From DATJPD01 sp036394195 (GTDB lineage Bacteria; Pseudomonadota; Alphaproteobacteria; CACIAM-22H2): a DNA stretch of 20,993 bases. The notes under the pieces were generated by a model. That model searched no databases. It was not told the origin of the DNA and saw only the letters and a program-made list of their open reading frames with translations. Positions within the stretch are counted from its first letter, which is position 1. Each line of letters opens with the position of its first letter. Shown here one piece after another: positions 1 through 6,762 of the stretch. Made by a program: the position numbers and the translations under genes. The stretch covers positions 1 to 20,993 of the forward strand of contig DASWFO010000207.1 of assembly GCA_036394195.1 (NCBI GenBank), given 5' to 3'.

Positions 1-1345
1 CTGGACCCATACCGGCAAGGCGTGGGGCTTCGACAGCGAAAAGGCGCTGGTCACGTTTGCCGCCGCGGTGCACGACATGTCGCGGCCGACCAAGATCTGG
101 GCCAAGGAGGGCGACGCGCCGGCGGCCCTGCAACTGGCCGCCAACATCGTCGAGGCCGAGTACCGGAACGACCTCGTGTACCACGCGCAGATGGAGCCGC
201 TGAACGCGGTCGCGTCGGTATCGCGGAAGGGCGATGCCTGCGAAGTGTGGTGCGGCGTGCAGTCGAAGACGATTGCCGTGACGGTGGCGGCCAATGCGCT
301 CGGCATCGCCCCGGACAAGATCAAATATCACGACATGCTGATGGGCGGCGGCTTCGGCCGCCGCGGCCACCGCGACGAGGAGTACGTCCACGACGCTGTT
401 GTGCTGTCGAACGCGGTGAAGAAGCCGGTGAAGATGATGTGGACGCGCGAGGACGACGTCCATAACGGTCGCTTCAATCCGCTGTCGGTGCATTATTGCC
501 GGGCGGGGTTCGACGCCGCGGGCAAGCTGACCGCGTTCCATCATCGCAAGGCCTGCGACGAGGTGACCGCGTTCCAGGACCCGGTGCGCTTCGAGCGGCA
601 GAACGGCCGCGACGGCATCGCGTTCAACGGCCTCGATGCGCCGTATTACGAGATCCCCAACCGGCTGGGCGAAGCGGTGCCGCAGGTCAGCGGCCTGCGC
701 ACCTCCAGCCTCCGGGGCATCGCGCATCTGACCAACATCTTCGCCATCGAGTCCTTCATGGACGAACTGGCGAAGAAGCGCGGCATCGATCCCGCCCAGT
801 TCCGCCGCGACCTGGTCAAGTCGAACCCGCGCGCAACCGCCATCATCGATACCGTCATCCGCATGTCGGAGTGGGGTAAGAAGCGGGACGGCAGCGCGCT
901 CGGCTTCACCTACATGAACTATTCGGGGACGCAGATCGCGCTGGTGGCCGAAGTCGCGGTCGACCGCAAGACCGGCGACCTCCGGGTGCCCCGGATCTGG
1001 ACGGCGCTCGACCCCGGCATCACGGTGCAGCCGGACAACATCATCGCCCAGACCGAGAGCAGCGCCGTCTACGGCCTCGGCTTTGCGCTGTACGAGCGGA
1101 TCACCATCGAGGACGGTGCGGTGCAGGAGTCGAACTTCTACGACTACCACGTGCCGCGCATGAACCAGATCCCGGAGATCTTCGTCGGCGTGGTGCCGAC
1201 GAACAACCACCCGACCGGCGTCGGCCAGATGGCGACCCCGCTGATGGCCCCGGCGATCGCCAACGCGGTCGCCGAGCTCACCGGCGTGCGCCTCCGCCAG
1301 ACCCCGATGACGCCCGACCGGGTCCTGACGGCGCTCAAGGCCTGA
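1..1345 (+). CDS. Xanthine dehydrogenase-family molybdopterin-binding subunit, isoquinoline 1-oxidoreductase beta-like (5' truncated)
   Basis: The reading frame is open from base 2, so the start lies left of the window; 447 residues are visible. The family uses a molybdenum-cytosine-dinucleotide cofactor to hydroxylate N-heterocycles or oxidise aldehydes, with a small 2Fe-2S subunit as electron carrier. Visible family marks are the glycine-rich cofactor loop MGGGFGRR (fragment residues 114-121), the conserved WTREDD stretch that follows it, and the C-terminal block with GVGQ, MAPAIANAVAELTG and MTPDRVL. In classical members the GVG motif is followed by the catalytic glutamate; here the residue is glutamine (fragment residue 409, codon 1226-1228). 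The partner 2Fe-2S subunit is not in view and may lie upstream. The substrate cannot be read from the sequence. A 12-bp-stem hairpin lies just after the stop. Confidence 0.88.
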   Translation, partial: WTHTGKAWGFDSEKALVTFAAAVHDMSRPTKIWAKEGDAPAALQLAANIVEAEYRNDLVYHAQMEPLNAVASVSRKGDACEVWCGVQSKTIAVTVAANALGIAPDKIKYHDMLMGGGFGRRGHRDEEYVHDAVVLSNAVKKPVKMMWTREDDVHNGRFNPLSVHYCRAGFDAAGKLTAFHHRKACDEVTAFQDPVRFERQNGRDGIAFNGLDAPYYEIPNRLGEAVPQVSGLRTSSLRGIAHLTNIFAIESFMDELAKKRGIDPAQFRRDLVKSNPRATAIIDTVIRMSEWGKKRDGSALGFTYMNYSGTQIALVAEVAVDRKTGDLRVPRIWTALDPGITVQPDNIIAQTESSAVYGLGFALYERITIEDGAVQESNFYDYHVPRMNQIPEIFVGVVPTNNHPTGVGQMATPLMAPAIANAVAELTGVRLRQTPMTPDRVLTALKA

Positions 1346-1358
1346 TCGGCCGGCTCTG

Positions 1359-1385
1359 CCGGCCCTGTCCGCCGGACAGGGCCGG
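1359..1385 (+). terminator. GC-rich hairpin, possible terminator
   Basis: A perfect 12-bp inverted repeat with a 3-base loop (arms ccggccctgtcc and ggacagggccgg) starts 13 bases after the stop of the molybdenum subunit gene. There is no T-tract, so it is not a textbook Rho-independent terminator. It may still halt transcription or protect the mRNA 3' end before the ABC transporter run. Confidence 0.5.
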
Positions 1386-1432
1386 ACTAGCCTCCCCCGC
1401 GCCCATGCATTAGCTTGACCGCCGACATGGGC

Positions 1433-1438
1433 GGAGGG
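1433..1438 (+). promoter_or_regulatory. Ribosome binding site that decides the binding-protein start
   Basis: GGAGGG lies 3 bases before ATG 1442. That start gives a compact signal peptide, whereas the in-frame TTG 1415 and ATG 1427 would add residues before the positively charged MRR and have no comparable site. Confidence 0.5.
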
Positions 1439-1441
1439 CGG

Positions 1442-2440
1442 ATGCGGCGAGCACTCTTTCTGGCGGGGATTGCGCTGGGCGCGAGCCTCGGCGGCGGTCC
1501 GGCGGCGATTGCCGACGACAAGCTGACCTTCGGCACCGACTGGAAAGCGGAAGCCGAGCATGGCGGCTATTACCAGGCCATCGCGACCGGGATTTACAAG
1601 AAATACGGCATCGACCTGACGTTGCGGCCGGGCGGGCCGCAGGTGAACCATTCGCAGCTGCTGGCGGCGGGGCGCCTCGACCTGAACCAGACGCCGGATT
1701 CGTTCGGCTCCATGAATTTCGTGCGCGAGAACATCCCGATGATCGCCGTCGCCGCGATGTTCCAGAAGGACCCCAAGGTCCTGATCGCGCATCCCGGTGT
1801 CGGCAACGATTCGCTGCAGGCCCTGAAGGGCAAGCCGATCATGATCAGCAGCGACACGCGGGTCGGGGTGTGGAATTTCCTCAAGGCGAAGTTCGGCTAC
1901 ACCGACGAGCAGATCCGGCCCTATACGTTCAGCGTCGCCCCGTTCCTTGCCGACAAGAAGGCGGTCCAGCAGGGCTACGCGTCGAGCGAGCCGCTCCTCG
2001 TCGAGCAGCAGGGCATCAAGCCGGTGGTGCTGCTGATTGCCGATGACGGCTATACGAGCTACGCCGCGATCATCCAGACCTCGGTCAAGCTGGTGCGCGA
2101 GAAGCCCGATCTCGTGCAGCGCTTCGTCGACGCCTCGATCGAGGGCTGGTACGGCTACATCTACGGCGACCCGACGCCGGCCAACACGCTCATCAAGAAA
2201 GACAACCCGGAGATGACCGACGAGCTGCTCGCCTACGGCCGCACGCAGCTCAAGGACCGCGGCATCGTCGATTCCGGCGATTCGCTGACCCTCGGCATCG
2301 GCGCCATGACCGAGGCGCGATGGAACGACTTCTTCGACACCATGGCCGCGCAGGGCGTCTACCCAAGCAACATGGATTGGCACCAGGCCTACACCCTGCA
2401 ATTCGTCAACAAGAAGCACGGCCTCGAGGCGCGGAAATAG
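1442..2440 (+). CDS. ABC transporter substrate-binding protein, NMT1/THI5-like
   Basis: The 332-residue product is a periplasmic binding protein of the family that delivers nitrate, sulfonates, taurine or thiamine pyrimidine precursors to an ABC importer. The N-terminus is a signal peptide: MRR, a hydrophobic stretch (ALFLAGIALGASLGG), then a likely cleavage after AIA near residue 24. The mature start holds the fold's typical first strand and helix (TFGTDWKAEAEHGGYYQA), followed by GIYKKYGIDLTLRPGG and the hinge segment LKGKPIMISSD. It is not a lipoprotein, as no lipobox cysteine is seen. It heads a run with a DmeF-like exporter, ABC ATPase and ABC permease, which supports a transport role. 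ATG 1442 was chosen over TTG 1415 and ATG 1427 because of the upstream GGAGGG. The ligand is unknown; riboflavin- and pyrimidine-type ligands are also known in this fold. Confidence 0.85.
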   Translation: MRRALFLAGIALGASLGGGPAAIADDKLTFGTDWKAEAEHGGYYQAIATGIYKKYGIDLTLRPGGPQVNHSQLLAAGRLDLNQTPDSFGSMNFVRENIPMIAVAAMFQKDPKVLIAHPGVGNDSLQALKGKPIMISSDTRVGVWNFLKAKFGYTDEQIRPYTFSVAPFLADKKAVQQGYASSEPLLVEQQGIKPVVLLIADDGYTSYAAIIQTSVKLVREKPDLVQRFVDASIEGWYGYIYGDPTPANTLIKKDNPEMTDELLAYGRTQLKDRGIVDSGDSLTLGIGAMTEARWNDFFDTMAAQGVYPSNMDWHQAYTLQFVNKKHGLEARK

Positions 2441-2470
2441 CCGCCGCGCCAGGGCCGCCGGAGAGTCGAC

Positions 2471-3478
2471 ATGCATATCCACACCGCCGCCATGCAGCAG
2501 CACGTGTTCCTGGACACGCAGCAAGACCGCAACGAGCGCCGCACGCAGATCGTCGTGGCGCTCACGGCCGTCATGATGGTCGCCGAGATCACCGGCGGCA
2601 CGCTCTTCGGCTCGATGGCGCTGCTGGCCGACGGCTGGCACATGGCGAGCCACGTCGCCGCCCTCAGCCTCACCGCGTTCGCCTATGTCTACGCGCGCCG
2701 GCACGCCAATGACGCGCGCTACAGCTTCGGCACCGGCAAAGTGGGCGCCCTCGCCGGATATACGAGCGCCGTCGTGCTGGCGATGATCGCGCTGCTGATG
2801 GGCTATGAATCGGTCCAACGCCTGGTGACGCCGGTGCCGATCGATTTCGGCGCCGCGACCTGGGTGGCGGCGATCGGCCTCGGGGTCAACCTGCTGAGCG
2901 CCGCCTTGCTCGGCGGCCACGACCACGCGCACGGCCACCATGATGCGCATGACGACGACGACCATGACCATGATCACGACCGCGCTCACGATCACGACCA
3001 TGACGATCACCACGGGCACGCGCACGGTCACAGACATGGCGACCACAACCTGCGCTCCGCCTATATCCACGTCATGGCGGATGCGCTCACCTCGGTCACG
3101 GCGATCGTCGCCCTGACCGGCGGCCGGTTCCTGGGGTGGACATGGCTCGATCCGATCATGGGCCTGGTCGGCATGGTGGTGATCCTCGTGTGGTCGTGGG
3201 GCCTGATCCGCGACTGCCAGCGCGTGCTGCTCGATGCCGACGTCAGCACCGAGACGGTCGAGACGGTCCGCCGGCGGATCGAGGACGACGCCGATAACCG
3301 CGTGACCGACCTGCATGTCTGGCGCGTCGGCACGCATCATCTGGCGGCGATCGTGTCGCTGATGACGCACGACGTCCGGCCGCCCGCGCACTACAAGTCG
3401 CTGCTGGCCGGCATCGACCTGGCACACGTCACGATCGAGGTCGTGCCGTGTGCGGGTGCTGTCTGCACCGCCGCCTGA
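2471..3478 (+). CDS. dmeF: Cation diffusion facilitator, DmeF-like Co/Ni (Zn) efflux protein
   Basis: The 335-residue inner-membrane protein would export divalent metal in exchange for protons. Hydrophobic segments are seen near residues 27-45, 60-76, 94-112, 128-147, 204-218 and 228-247, the six expected for the family. The transport-site residues are D54 and H57 in LLADGWHM and H200 and D204 in HVMADALTS. The DGWHM form is characteristic of DmeF proteins, known for cobalt and nickel resistance in rhizobia. A loop at about residues 150-192, between membrane segments 4 and 5, is almost entirely His and Asp and probably binds metal. A cytoplasmic C-terminal domain follows (LLDADVS to EVVPC). 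No dmeR repressor is nearby. The gene sits 30 bases after the binding-protein gene and 9 bases before the ABC ATPase gene, an unusual setting. The metal specificity is inferred. Confidence 0.87.
   Translation: MHIHTAAMQQHVFLDTQQDRNERRTQIVVALTAVMMVAEITGGTLFGSMALLADGWHMASHVAALSLTAFAYVYARRHANDARYSFGTGKVGALAGYTSAVVLAMIALLMGYESVQRLVTPVPIDFGAATWVAAIGLGVNLLSAALLGGHDHAHGHHDAHDDDDHDHDHDRAHDHDHDDHHGHAHGHRHGDHNLRSAYIHVMADALTSVTAIVALTGGRFLGWTWLDPIMGLVGMVVILVWSWGLIRDCQRVLLDADVSTETVETVRRRIEDDADNRVTDLHVWRVGTHHLAAIVSLMTHDVRPPAHYKSLLAGIDLAHVTIEVVPCAGAVCTAA
2925..3045 (+). repeat. Histidine/aspartate codon repeat tract inside dmeF
   Basis: The stretch is an irregular run of cac/cat and gac/gat codons encoding the His-rich loop, with many short near-identical hexamers such as catgac and gatcac. 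Such tracts can change length by slippage in multiples of three without breaking the frame. This is a low-complexity coding repeat, not a separate element. Confidence 0.6.
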
Positions 3479-3487
3479 TCCCCTGTT

Positions 3488-4252
3488 GTGCCCCCGCCGC
3501 TCCTGACTCTCGCCGACGTCGGCAAGGAATTCGCCAACGGCGTCGAGGCGCTGAGCGGCATCAGTCTCAGCGTCGATCCGGGCGAGTTCGTGGCCCTGGT
3601 CGGCGCCTCGGGCTGCGGCAAGACGACGCTGCTGCGGCTGATCGCGGGCTTGACCGAGCCGAATTCGGGCCGCGTCACGTGGAGCCGACGCGACGACGGA
3701 CGCGGCTCGCGCATCGGCTATGTCTTCCAAGAGCCGACGCTGATGCCGTGGGCGACGGTCTCCGGCAATGTCTATCTGCCGCTGCGGCTTCAAGGCGTGT
3801 CGCGCCGGGCGGCCGAGCCGCGCATCCGGGACGTGCTGGCACAGGTGGGCTTAAGCGACTTCGCCGACGCGTATTCGCGCCAGCTGTCGGGCGGCATGCG
3901 CATGCGCGCCTCGATCGCGCGGGCGCTGGTGACCGATCCCGACATCCTGCTGCTCGACGAGCCGTTCGCCGCCCTGGATGAGCTGACCCGCTTCAAGCTC
4001 AACGAGGACCTGCTGCGGCTGTGGCGGACACGACGGCTGACCATCCTGTTCGTCACCCACAGCGTGTTCGAGTCCGTGTTCCTGGCGACGCGCGTCGTGG
4101 TGATGAGCTCCCGCCCGGGCCGTATCGCGGCGGAGCTGCCGATCGGCTTCGCCGGCGAACGCGACGCCGTCCTGCGCACCACCGCGGAATACGGCCGCAC
4201 CTGCCACGACGTGTCGCAGCGCCTGGCCACCGCCAGCGGTGTGGCGGCATGA
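3488..4252 (+). CDS. ABC transporter ATP-binding protein, nitrate/sulfonate/taurine (SsuB/TauB) type
   Basis: The 254-residue ATPase powers the neighbouring permease. All the ABC motifs are present: Walker A GASGCGKTT (39-47), Q-loop Q81 in VFQEPTLMPW, signature LSGGM (133-137), Walker B ILLLDEP (153-159), D-loop following it, and H-loop H191 in FVTHS. The LMPW after the Q-loop glutamine and the ILFVTHSVFES block are typical of the nitrate/sulfonate/taurine branch. The start is GTG 3488, 9 bases after dmeF, with no strong ribosome site, so translation may be coupled to the upstream gene. The stop overlaps the permease start as ATGA, a clear sign of coupled translation. The cargo is unknown and is set by the binding protein and permease. 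Confidence 0.92.
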   Translation: MPPPLLTLADVGKEFANGVEALSGISLSVDPGEFVALVGASGCGKTTLLRLIAGLTEPNSGRVTWSRRDDGRGSRIGYVFQEPTLMPWATVSGNVYLPLRLQGVSRRAAEPRIRDVLAQVGLSDFADAYSRQLSGGMRMRASIARALVTDPDILLLDEPFAALDELTRFKLNEDLLRLWRTRRLTILFVTHSVFESVFLATRVVVMSSRPGRIAAELPIGFAGERDAVLRTTAEYGRTCHDVSQRLATASGVAA

Positions 4253-5037
4253 GCGACGGCCGCCTCCTGCGCTTGGTGGCGCCGCTCATCTTCGGGCTGC
4301 TGGTGCTGGCGCTGTGGGAATGGGCGGTCCGCCATTACGACATTCCGCCCTATATCGCGCCGGGACCGATGCTGGTGTTCAAGACCCTGTGGACCGACGG
4401 GCCGAGCCTGCTCGGCTCGCTGTGGGTCACCTTGCGCATCGCATTCACCGCCCTCGCCGTGGCGGCGTCGCTCAGCCTGGCATTGGCGATCCTGATGTCG
4501 CAGTCGCGGTGGATCGAAGCGAGCCTCCTGCCGTATGCGATCGTGCTGCAGGTGACGCCGATCGTCTCGATCGCGCCGTTGATCATCATCTGGGTCAAGG
4601 ACGTGTTCCTGTCGCTCCTGGTGTGCGCGTTCATCGTCGCGTTCTTCCCGGTGCTGTCGAACACGACGCTCGGCCTCAACAGCGCCGACCGGGGGCTGGT
4701 CGATCTGTTCCGGCTGTACGGCGCCTCGCGCTGGCAGACCCTGCTGTACCTGCGCATGCCGACGGCGCTGCCGTATTTCCTCGCCGGCCTCAAGATCAGC
4801 GGCGGCCTGGCGCTGATCGGTGCCGTGGTCGCCGAGTTCGTGGCCGGCAGCGGCGGCGTCGAGACCGGCCTCGCGTTCCGCATCCTGGAAGCGGGCTACC
4901 GGCTGCAGATCCCGCGCCTGTTCGCGGCCCTGCTCATGCTGTCGCTGACCGGCATCGCGATCTACTTCCTGCTCGACCGCCTCGCCTATCTCCTGCTGCG
5001 CAACTGGCACGAAAGCGCGATGCCGAACGAGCGCTAG
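4249..5037 (+). CDS. ABC transporter permease, SsuC/TauC (BPD_transp_1) type
   Basis: The 262-residue inner-membrane protein forms the channel for the importer encoded just upstream. Hydrophobic segments occur near residues 9-25, 62-83, 96-120, 122-140, 180-200 and 226-246. The cytoplasmic EAA-loop that docks with the ATPase is seen as LYGASRWQTLLYLRMPTALP. The segments IAPGPMLVF near the N-terminus and VTPIVSIAPLIIIWV in the middle match nitrate/sulfonate/pyrimidine-type permeases. The start at ATG 4249 overlaps the ATPase stop by four bases; an in-frame upstream extension runs inside the ATPase gene and was rejected. This is the last gene of the run, and the next gene converges from the other strand. 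Confidence 0.92.
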   Translation: MSDGRLLRLVAPLIFGLLVLALWEWAVRHYDIPPYIAPGPMLVFKTLWTDGPSLLGSLWVTLRIAFTALAVAASLSLALAILMSQSRWIEASLLPYAIVLQVTPIVSIAPLIIIWVKDVFLSLLVCAFIVAFFPVLSNTTLGLNSADRGLVDLFRLYGASRWQTLLYLRMPTALPYFLAGLKISGGLALIGAVVAEFVAGSGGVETGLAFRILEAGYRLQIPRLFAALLMLSLTGIAIYFLLDRLAYLLLRNWHESAMPNER

Positions 5038-5067
5038 ACCAGGGGCTTGGGCCCGCCCCCCTGAAAT

Positions 5068-5172
5068 CGGTGCAATACTGCAATTGTTCCGGCAAGCCGC
5101 TGAAACGCTTCGCAGATTTGCCGATAAAAGAATTGCACCGCGGATTTTTGCGGATGCAATTGTGCAATACTT
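5068..5172. repeat. A/T-rich island with repeated TGCAAT octamers (possible operator)
   Basis: The octamers TGCAATAC and TGCAATTG occur as adjacent pairs: TGCAATAC then TGCAATTG at 5071-5086, and TGCAATTG then TGCAATAC at 5155-5170. A reverse-strand copy of the core lies at 5132-5137. The island is much more A/T-rich than its surroundings. Tandem sites with 8-base spacing look like a protein-binding operator, but no gene starts immediately downstream on either strand. The regulator is unknown. Confidence 0.45.
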
Positions 5173-5198
5173 TGCGCCCGTCATCGCCCCGCTGAGCC

Positions 5199-5241
5199 CC
5201 GGATCGTGTCCGCCCAGTCAAACGACTGTGGCGTGATCCGG
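5199..5241. other. Interrupted 43-base hairpin
   Basis: The arms ccggatc and gatccgg (7 bp) enclose a second stem cgcc/ggcg and an inner stem cagtc/gactg closed by an aaac loop. The structure could be read from either strand and lies between two convergent genes. It may be part of a transcript end or a small structured RNA; no function can be assigned. Confidence 0.4.
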
Positions 5242-5275
5242 TTGCGGGCGGCGATTCCTCCCCACCTCACCCCGG

Positions 5276-5303
5276 CCCTCTCCGCCCCCGAGGGCGGAGA
5301 GGG
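5276..5303. terminator. Perfect 12-bp hairpin between convergent genes
   Basis: The arms ccctctccgccc and gggcggagaggg enclose a ccga loop, just beyond the amidase stop. There is no T-run, but its position between converging genes suits a bidirectional transcription stop. Its sequence resembles the CCTCTCCC...GGGAGAGG repeats seen at 9689-9833, so it may instead be a dispersed repeat copy. Confidence 0.45.
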
Positions 5304-5312
5304 GGTCAGAGC

Positions 5313-6644
5313 TCAGCCGAAGGCGAGCGCCCAGTTCGCCAGGGCGGACAGGGCGCGGTCCTCGCCCGGGAAGCCGATCAGCTGCAGGCCGAGCGGCATC
5401 GCGTCGACCTGGAACAGCGGCAGCGACAGCGCCGGGGCGCCCAGCCCCGTCGCCGGCACGTTGAAGATCGGATCACCCGTCGTCTCCAGCCCGACCGGCG
5501 CGGCCCCGGGGGCGGCCAGGGTGACCAGCCCGTCGACATGACCCTTGAGCGCCTGGTGGGCCAGGCGCATGGCGGCGCGGCGGGCCAGCATCGCCTGATA
5601 CTCGGCGTCGTTCATCTTTTGCGCCGTCTCCAGCCGCTCGCGCATCGAGGCGCTGATCAGGTGCTTCGAGTGCTTGGCGACAGCCGCCAGCGGCCACAGG
5701 AATTCCCAGGCGTTGATCGCCGAGCACACCGGCATCGCGTCGGCGATGGCGGCTTCGAACGCCTGCAGCGGCGCCGAACTGCGGCGGTCGAGCACACGCA
5801 CGCCGCGCCCCTCCGCCCAGCGCCGGAATTCGGCCAGCCGGTCCTTCGCCGCCGGCTGCGCCTTGTCCCAGCCGACAGTCTCGATGAAGCCGAGCACGGC
5901 GGGTGCCGCCGCTGGCGCCGGCACCGGCCCGCCCTGAAAAGCAGCACACCCGGGATCGCCGCCGACCTTTTCGGCGATCACGTGCGACACGATCCACGCG
6001 TCGTCGAGCGTGGCCGCGAGCACGCCGAGGCAGTTCTGCGAGAAATTGTCGTAGCCGCCGCCGCGGTTGAGCGCGCCATAGCTCGGCTTGAAGCCGACGA
6101 CGCCGCAGAAGCTCGACGGCCGCAGCACCGAGCCGATGACCTGGCTGCCGAGCGCGGCGGGCAGCATGCCGTCGCCGACCGCCGCCGCCGAGCCGCTGGA
6201 CGAACCGCCCGGCGTGCGCTTCAGGTCATGCGGGTTGCGGGTCGCGCCCGGATGCCGCGCCGCGAACTCGGTGGTCACGGTCTTGCCGACGATGACGGCA
6301 CCGGAACTGCGCAGCGCGTACACCGAAGCGGCGTCGCGACGGCTCTGCCAGCCGTCGTAGATCGGGCTGCCGAACGTCGTCGGCATGTCCTCGGTCTCGA
6401 GGATGTCCTTGATCCCGAGCGGCATGCCGTCGACGGCGGAGAGCGCCCGGCCGGCGCGGTAGCGCGCCGCGGACTCATCGGCGGCGGCGCGGGCGCCGTC
6501 CAGATTGAGGGCCGAGAACGCTTTGACCTCCGGCTCGCGCTTGGCGATGCGCTCGAGATGCCGCTCGAGATAGGCGCGCGGGGTCTCGCGGCCCTCGGCG
6601 AAGCTGTTCCGGGTGGCGGAAAACGGCACGGGCTTGTTGGTCAT
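5313..6644 (-). CDS. Amidase (amidase signature family)
   Basis: The 443-residue cytoplasmic enzyme would hydrolyse a carboxamide to acid and ammonia. The Ser-cisSer-Lys triad can be read as K79 in PLGIKDI, S148 in the PGGSSSGS loop, and nucleophile S172 in GSQVIGSVLRP. The usual TGGS at the nucleophile is VIGS here, so the oxyanion-hole sequence differs from the classical form. FCGVVGFKPSYG and the C-terminal PLGLQLIGFPGED are also family blocks. The length is normal. ATG 6644 (MTNKP) was preferred to GTG 6704, which would add 20 residues unlike the family; neither has a strong ribosome site. It is transcribed away from the Bug/dioxygenase genes through a 118-base divergent gap, so the two may share control. 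The substrate is unknown; glutamyl-tRNA amidotransferase subunit A is unlikely, as no GatB/GatC is nearby. Confidence 0.9.
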   Translation of the reverse strand: MTNKPVPFSATRNSFAEGRETPRAYLERHLERIAKREPEVKAFSALNLDGARAAADESAARYRAGRALSAVDGMPLGIKDILETEDMPTTFGSPIYDGWQSRRDAASVYALRSSGAVIVGKTVTTEFAARHPGATRNPHDLKRTPGGSSSGSAAAVGDGMLPAALGSQVIGSVLRPSSFCGVVGFKPSYGALNRGGGYDNFSQNCLGVLAATLDDAWIVSHVIAEKVGGDPGCAAFQGGPVPAPAAAPAVLGFIETVGWDKAQPAAKDRLAEFRRWAEGRGVRVLDRRSSAPLQAFEAAIADAMPVCSAINAWEFLWPLAAVAKHSKHLISASMRERLETAQKMNDAEYQAMLARRAAMRLAHQALKGHVDGLVTLAAPGAAPVGLETTGDPIFNVPATGLGAPALSLPLFQVDAMPLGLQLIGFPGEDRALSALANWALAFG

Positions 6645-6706
6645 TTTGCGCTCGCGGCTGGAGGGGTAGGCTGGCGCTGGGGAGCATAGCAAGATCCCGG
6701 CCACGA

Positions 6707-6735
6707 TTGTATGTGTACGGACGATGCGTTAGGGT
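6707..6735 (+). promoter_or_regulatory. Possible sigma-70-type promoter for the Bug/dioxygenase genes
   Basis: TTGTAT (6707-6712) and TAGGGT (6730-6735) are separated by 17 bases in the gap between divergent genes, and would start transcription about 20 bases before the ribosome site. The match to consensus is only partial. Confidence 0.25.
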
Positions 6736-6762
6736 CGCGGCGAAAAATCGAAGGAGTGCCGG

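Noticed and set aside
3790..5184. Minus-strand frame of 464 codons opposite the ABC ATPase and permease genes
   Set aside because: Composition is dominated by Arg, Gln and Asp without any recognisable motif, and both plus-strand genes are certain.
5206..5541. Possible 111-codon plus-strand gene in the convergent gap
   Set aside because: It runs over the terminator-like hairpin and into the amidase gene on the other strand, and has no ribosome site or family resemblance.
5538..6689. Plus-strand frame of 383 codons opposite the amidase gene
   Set aside because: It is a shadow of the amidase, with Arg/Gly/His-rich low-complexity sequence and no family marks.
6645..6704. Twenty-residue N-terminal extension of the amidase from GTG 6704
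   Set aside because: The extension has no similarity to amidases, no ribosome site, and would overlap the region needed for the divergent promoters.
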